Positions 13,812-14,672 of a DNA stretch of 14,672 nt are shown here, piece by piece. Position 1 is the stretch's first letter. Each line of letters starts with the position of its first letter. The position numbers and the translations under genes are program-made. Below the pieces are notes generated by a model, which saw nothing but the letters and a program-made list of their open reading frames with translations, did no database searches and was not told the origin of the DNA. The DNA comes from Actinomycetota bacterium. GTDB lineage: Bacteria; Actinomycetota; Aquicultoria; Aquicultorales; Aquicultoraceae. The DNA is taken from contig JASEIR010000025.1 in NCBI GenBank assembly GCA_030017355.1, positions 1 through 14,672 of the forward strand, written 5' to 3'.

Positions 13812-14255
13812 TTATAAGTTTCTCTTGCTATCAATTATAATGGTCACAGGTCCATCGTTTACTATGTTTACAGACATATGGGCCTGGAATTCTCCGCCCT
13901 TAGTTTGAATTGCATCGCCAAATTTTTTTAACGCTATTTCGTAAAGTTCTTTAGCAACGATGGGTGGAGCGGCATCCGTAAAGCTTGGCCGTCGCCCTTT
14001 CTTTGTATCTCCATAAAGCGTGAATTGTGATATAAGCAAAATCTCGCCGCCGACATCTTTTACTGAAAGGTCAAACTTACCCTCTCTCTCAAATATCCTT
14101 AAATTGGTAATTTTATCAACCATGTAATCTATGTCTGCTTGTGCGTCATCTTTTGCTATCGCTAGCAAAACTACGAGTCCCCGCTCAATTCTAGCAAGGA
14201 CTCGCCCTTCAACCTCAACGCTTGCTTTTGATACCCTTTGTACTACTGCTCTCAT
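13812..14255 (-). CDS. dtd: D-aminoacyl-tRNA deacylase
   Basis: 147 residues, usual length. It frees tRNAs mischarged with D-amino acids or glycine. Family marks are the start MRAVVQRVSKASVEVEGR, the catalytic SQFTLYGDTKKGRRPSFTDA (residues 76-95), and the chirality-checking Gly-Pro motif NDGPVT (133-138) near the C-terminus. ATG 14255 has GAGGAG immediately upstream. A candidate extended -10 promoter lies 24-32 bases before it, so dtd may head its own transcript besides any read-through from relA. Confidence 0.97.
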   Translation of the reverse strand: MRAVVQRVSKASVEVEGRVLARIERGLVVLLAIAKDDAQADIDYMVDKITNLRIFEREGKFDLSVKDVGGEILLISQFTLYGDTKKGRRPSFTDAAPPIVAKELYEIALKKFGDAIQTKGGEFQAHMSVNIVNDGPVTIIIDSKRNL

Positions 14256-14278
14256 TGCTCCTCTATCGTCTGCTTTTC

Positions 14279-14287
14279 ATTATAGCA
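14279..14287 (-). promoter_or_regulatory. Extended -10 promoter before dtd
   Basis: The - strand reads TGCTATAAT (14287-14279): a perfect -10 with the TGn extension. No good -35 is seen 17 bases upstream, as is usual for extended -10 promoters. Start predicted near 14272, giving a leader of about 17 bases. Confidence 0.5.
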
Positions 14288-14343
14288 TTTCCAAACATAG
14301 TTTATCGATGGTTTTTTATTCTTTAAGTTTGTTTAAGCTGGCT

Positions 14344-14672
14344 TTAGTTCGGCGTTACTTTCTGCCGACTAGGCTTATTTGGCTCAACCCGATACACATC
14401 ATATACTGCGGGCACTCTTTTAATGTTGCCAATAATCGTCTGCAAGTGACTTAAATTGCCTATCTCAAACACGAATCTCAATATAGCAATATAATTCTTG
14501 GAAGTAGATACTGCTGCTGAAAGTATATTAACCCCTGCATCACCTAAAACCGTACTTACATCTCTAAGTAGCTTTGGTCTATCCAGCGCTTCTACTTCTA
14601 TCTCTACTTGGAATGCAGCGGGTTGCCTTGCATCCCATGCTGTTTCAATAATTCTATCAGGCGAAGATTCTT
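14344..14672 (-). CDS. RelA/SpoT (p)ppGpp enzyme, C-terminal ACT domain (partial)
   Basis: Frame open from the right edge to TAA 14346-14344, giving 108 residues of C-terminus; the rest is off the window. The text reads PDRIIETAWDA, then FQVEIEVEALDRPKLLRDVSTV, LGDAGVNILSAAVS, IAILRFVFEIGNLSHLQTII and KRVPAVYDVYRVEP. This is the ACT domain at the end of long RSH enzymes that make and hydrolyse (p)ppGpp in the stringent response. The ACT domain senses amino acids or the ribosome to set the balance of the two activities. Position before dtd agrees with this. Whether it is bifunctional cannot be judged, since the catalytic domains are missing here. Confidence 0.9.
   Translation of the reverse strand, partial: ESSPDRIIETAWDARQPAAFQVEIEVEALDRPKLLRDVSTVLGDAGVNILSAAVSTSKNYIAILRFVFEIGNLSHLQTIIGNIKRVPAVYDVYRVEPNKPSRQKVTPN

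Noticed and set aside
14131..14454. + strand ORF across dtd and the relA end
   Set aside because: It runs opposite the conserved N-terminus of dtd and the ACT-domain tail, and shows no family likeness.

Overview
The window is AT-rich bacterial chromosome with tightly packed housekeeping genes. There is no transposase, phage or CRISPR signature. The gene order suggests a deep-branching, low-GC member of the Actinomycetota: a DUF948-type gene ahead of alaS-ruvX-mltG, and a SigB/SigF-type sigma factor with its regulator. Parts of the layout (relA-dtd-MBL hydrolase-hisS-aspS, and an AI-2E-family gene before alaS) are also common in Bacillota, so the phylum is an inference.

Bases 1-1867 (+ strand) carry the 3' end of a flavin reductase-like gene, an Old Yellow Enzyme-family oxidoreductase and a divergent Fe/Mn superoxide dismutase. 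They look like a small flavin and oxygen-defence group. It meets the rest of the window tail to tail, with only 20 bases between the superoxide dismutase and mltG.

Everything from 1888 to the right edge is transcribed leftward (- strand). In transcription order: the 3' end of a relA/spoT gene; dtd; a glyoxalase II-like metallo-beta-lactamase-fold hydrolase; hisS and aspS, which abut; a structured non-coding RNA with its own promoter and terminator; about 600 bases with repeats and one doubtful Cys-rich ORF; the DUF948-type membrane protein; a 368-base gap with a promoter; then an RsbW-like protein, a SigB/SigF-type sigma factor, an AI-2E-family membrane protein, alaS, ruvX and mltG. The last six genes are packed with gaps of 22 bases or fewer or with overlaps. 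They probably form one operon tying a stress-type sigma factor to tRNA charging, rRNA/Holliday-junction processing and cell-wall synthesis. On the other side of the RNA, the stringent-response enzyme, D-aminoacyl-tRNA proofreading and two tRNA synthetases lie together.

The most interesting element is the RNA gene at about 9720-9957 (- strand). It has a TTGACA/TAAAAT promoter, a long rod-like fold with an internal bubble and a side hairpin, and a textbook intrinsic terminator. Its shape and its place directly after aspS suggest a 6S-type regulator of RNA polymerase. Other points are a probable ATT start codon for mltG, an RsbW-like protein whose ATP-binding motifs are largely lost, and an Old Yellow Enzyme relative with Phe where the proton-donating Tyr is expected.
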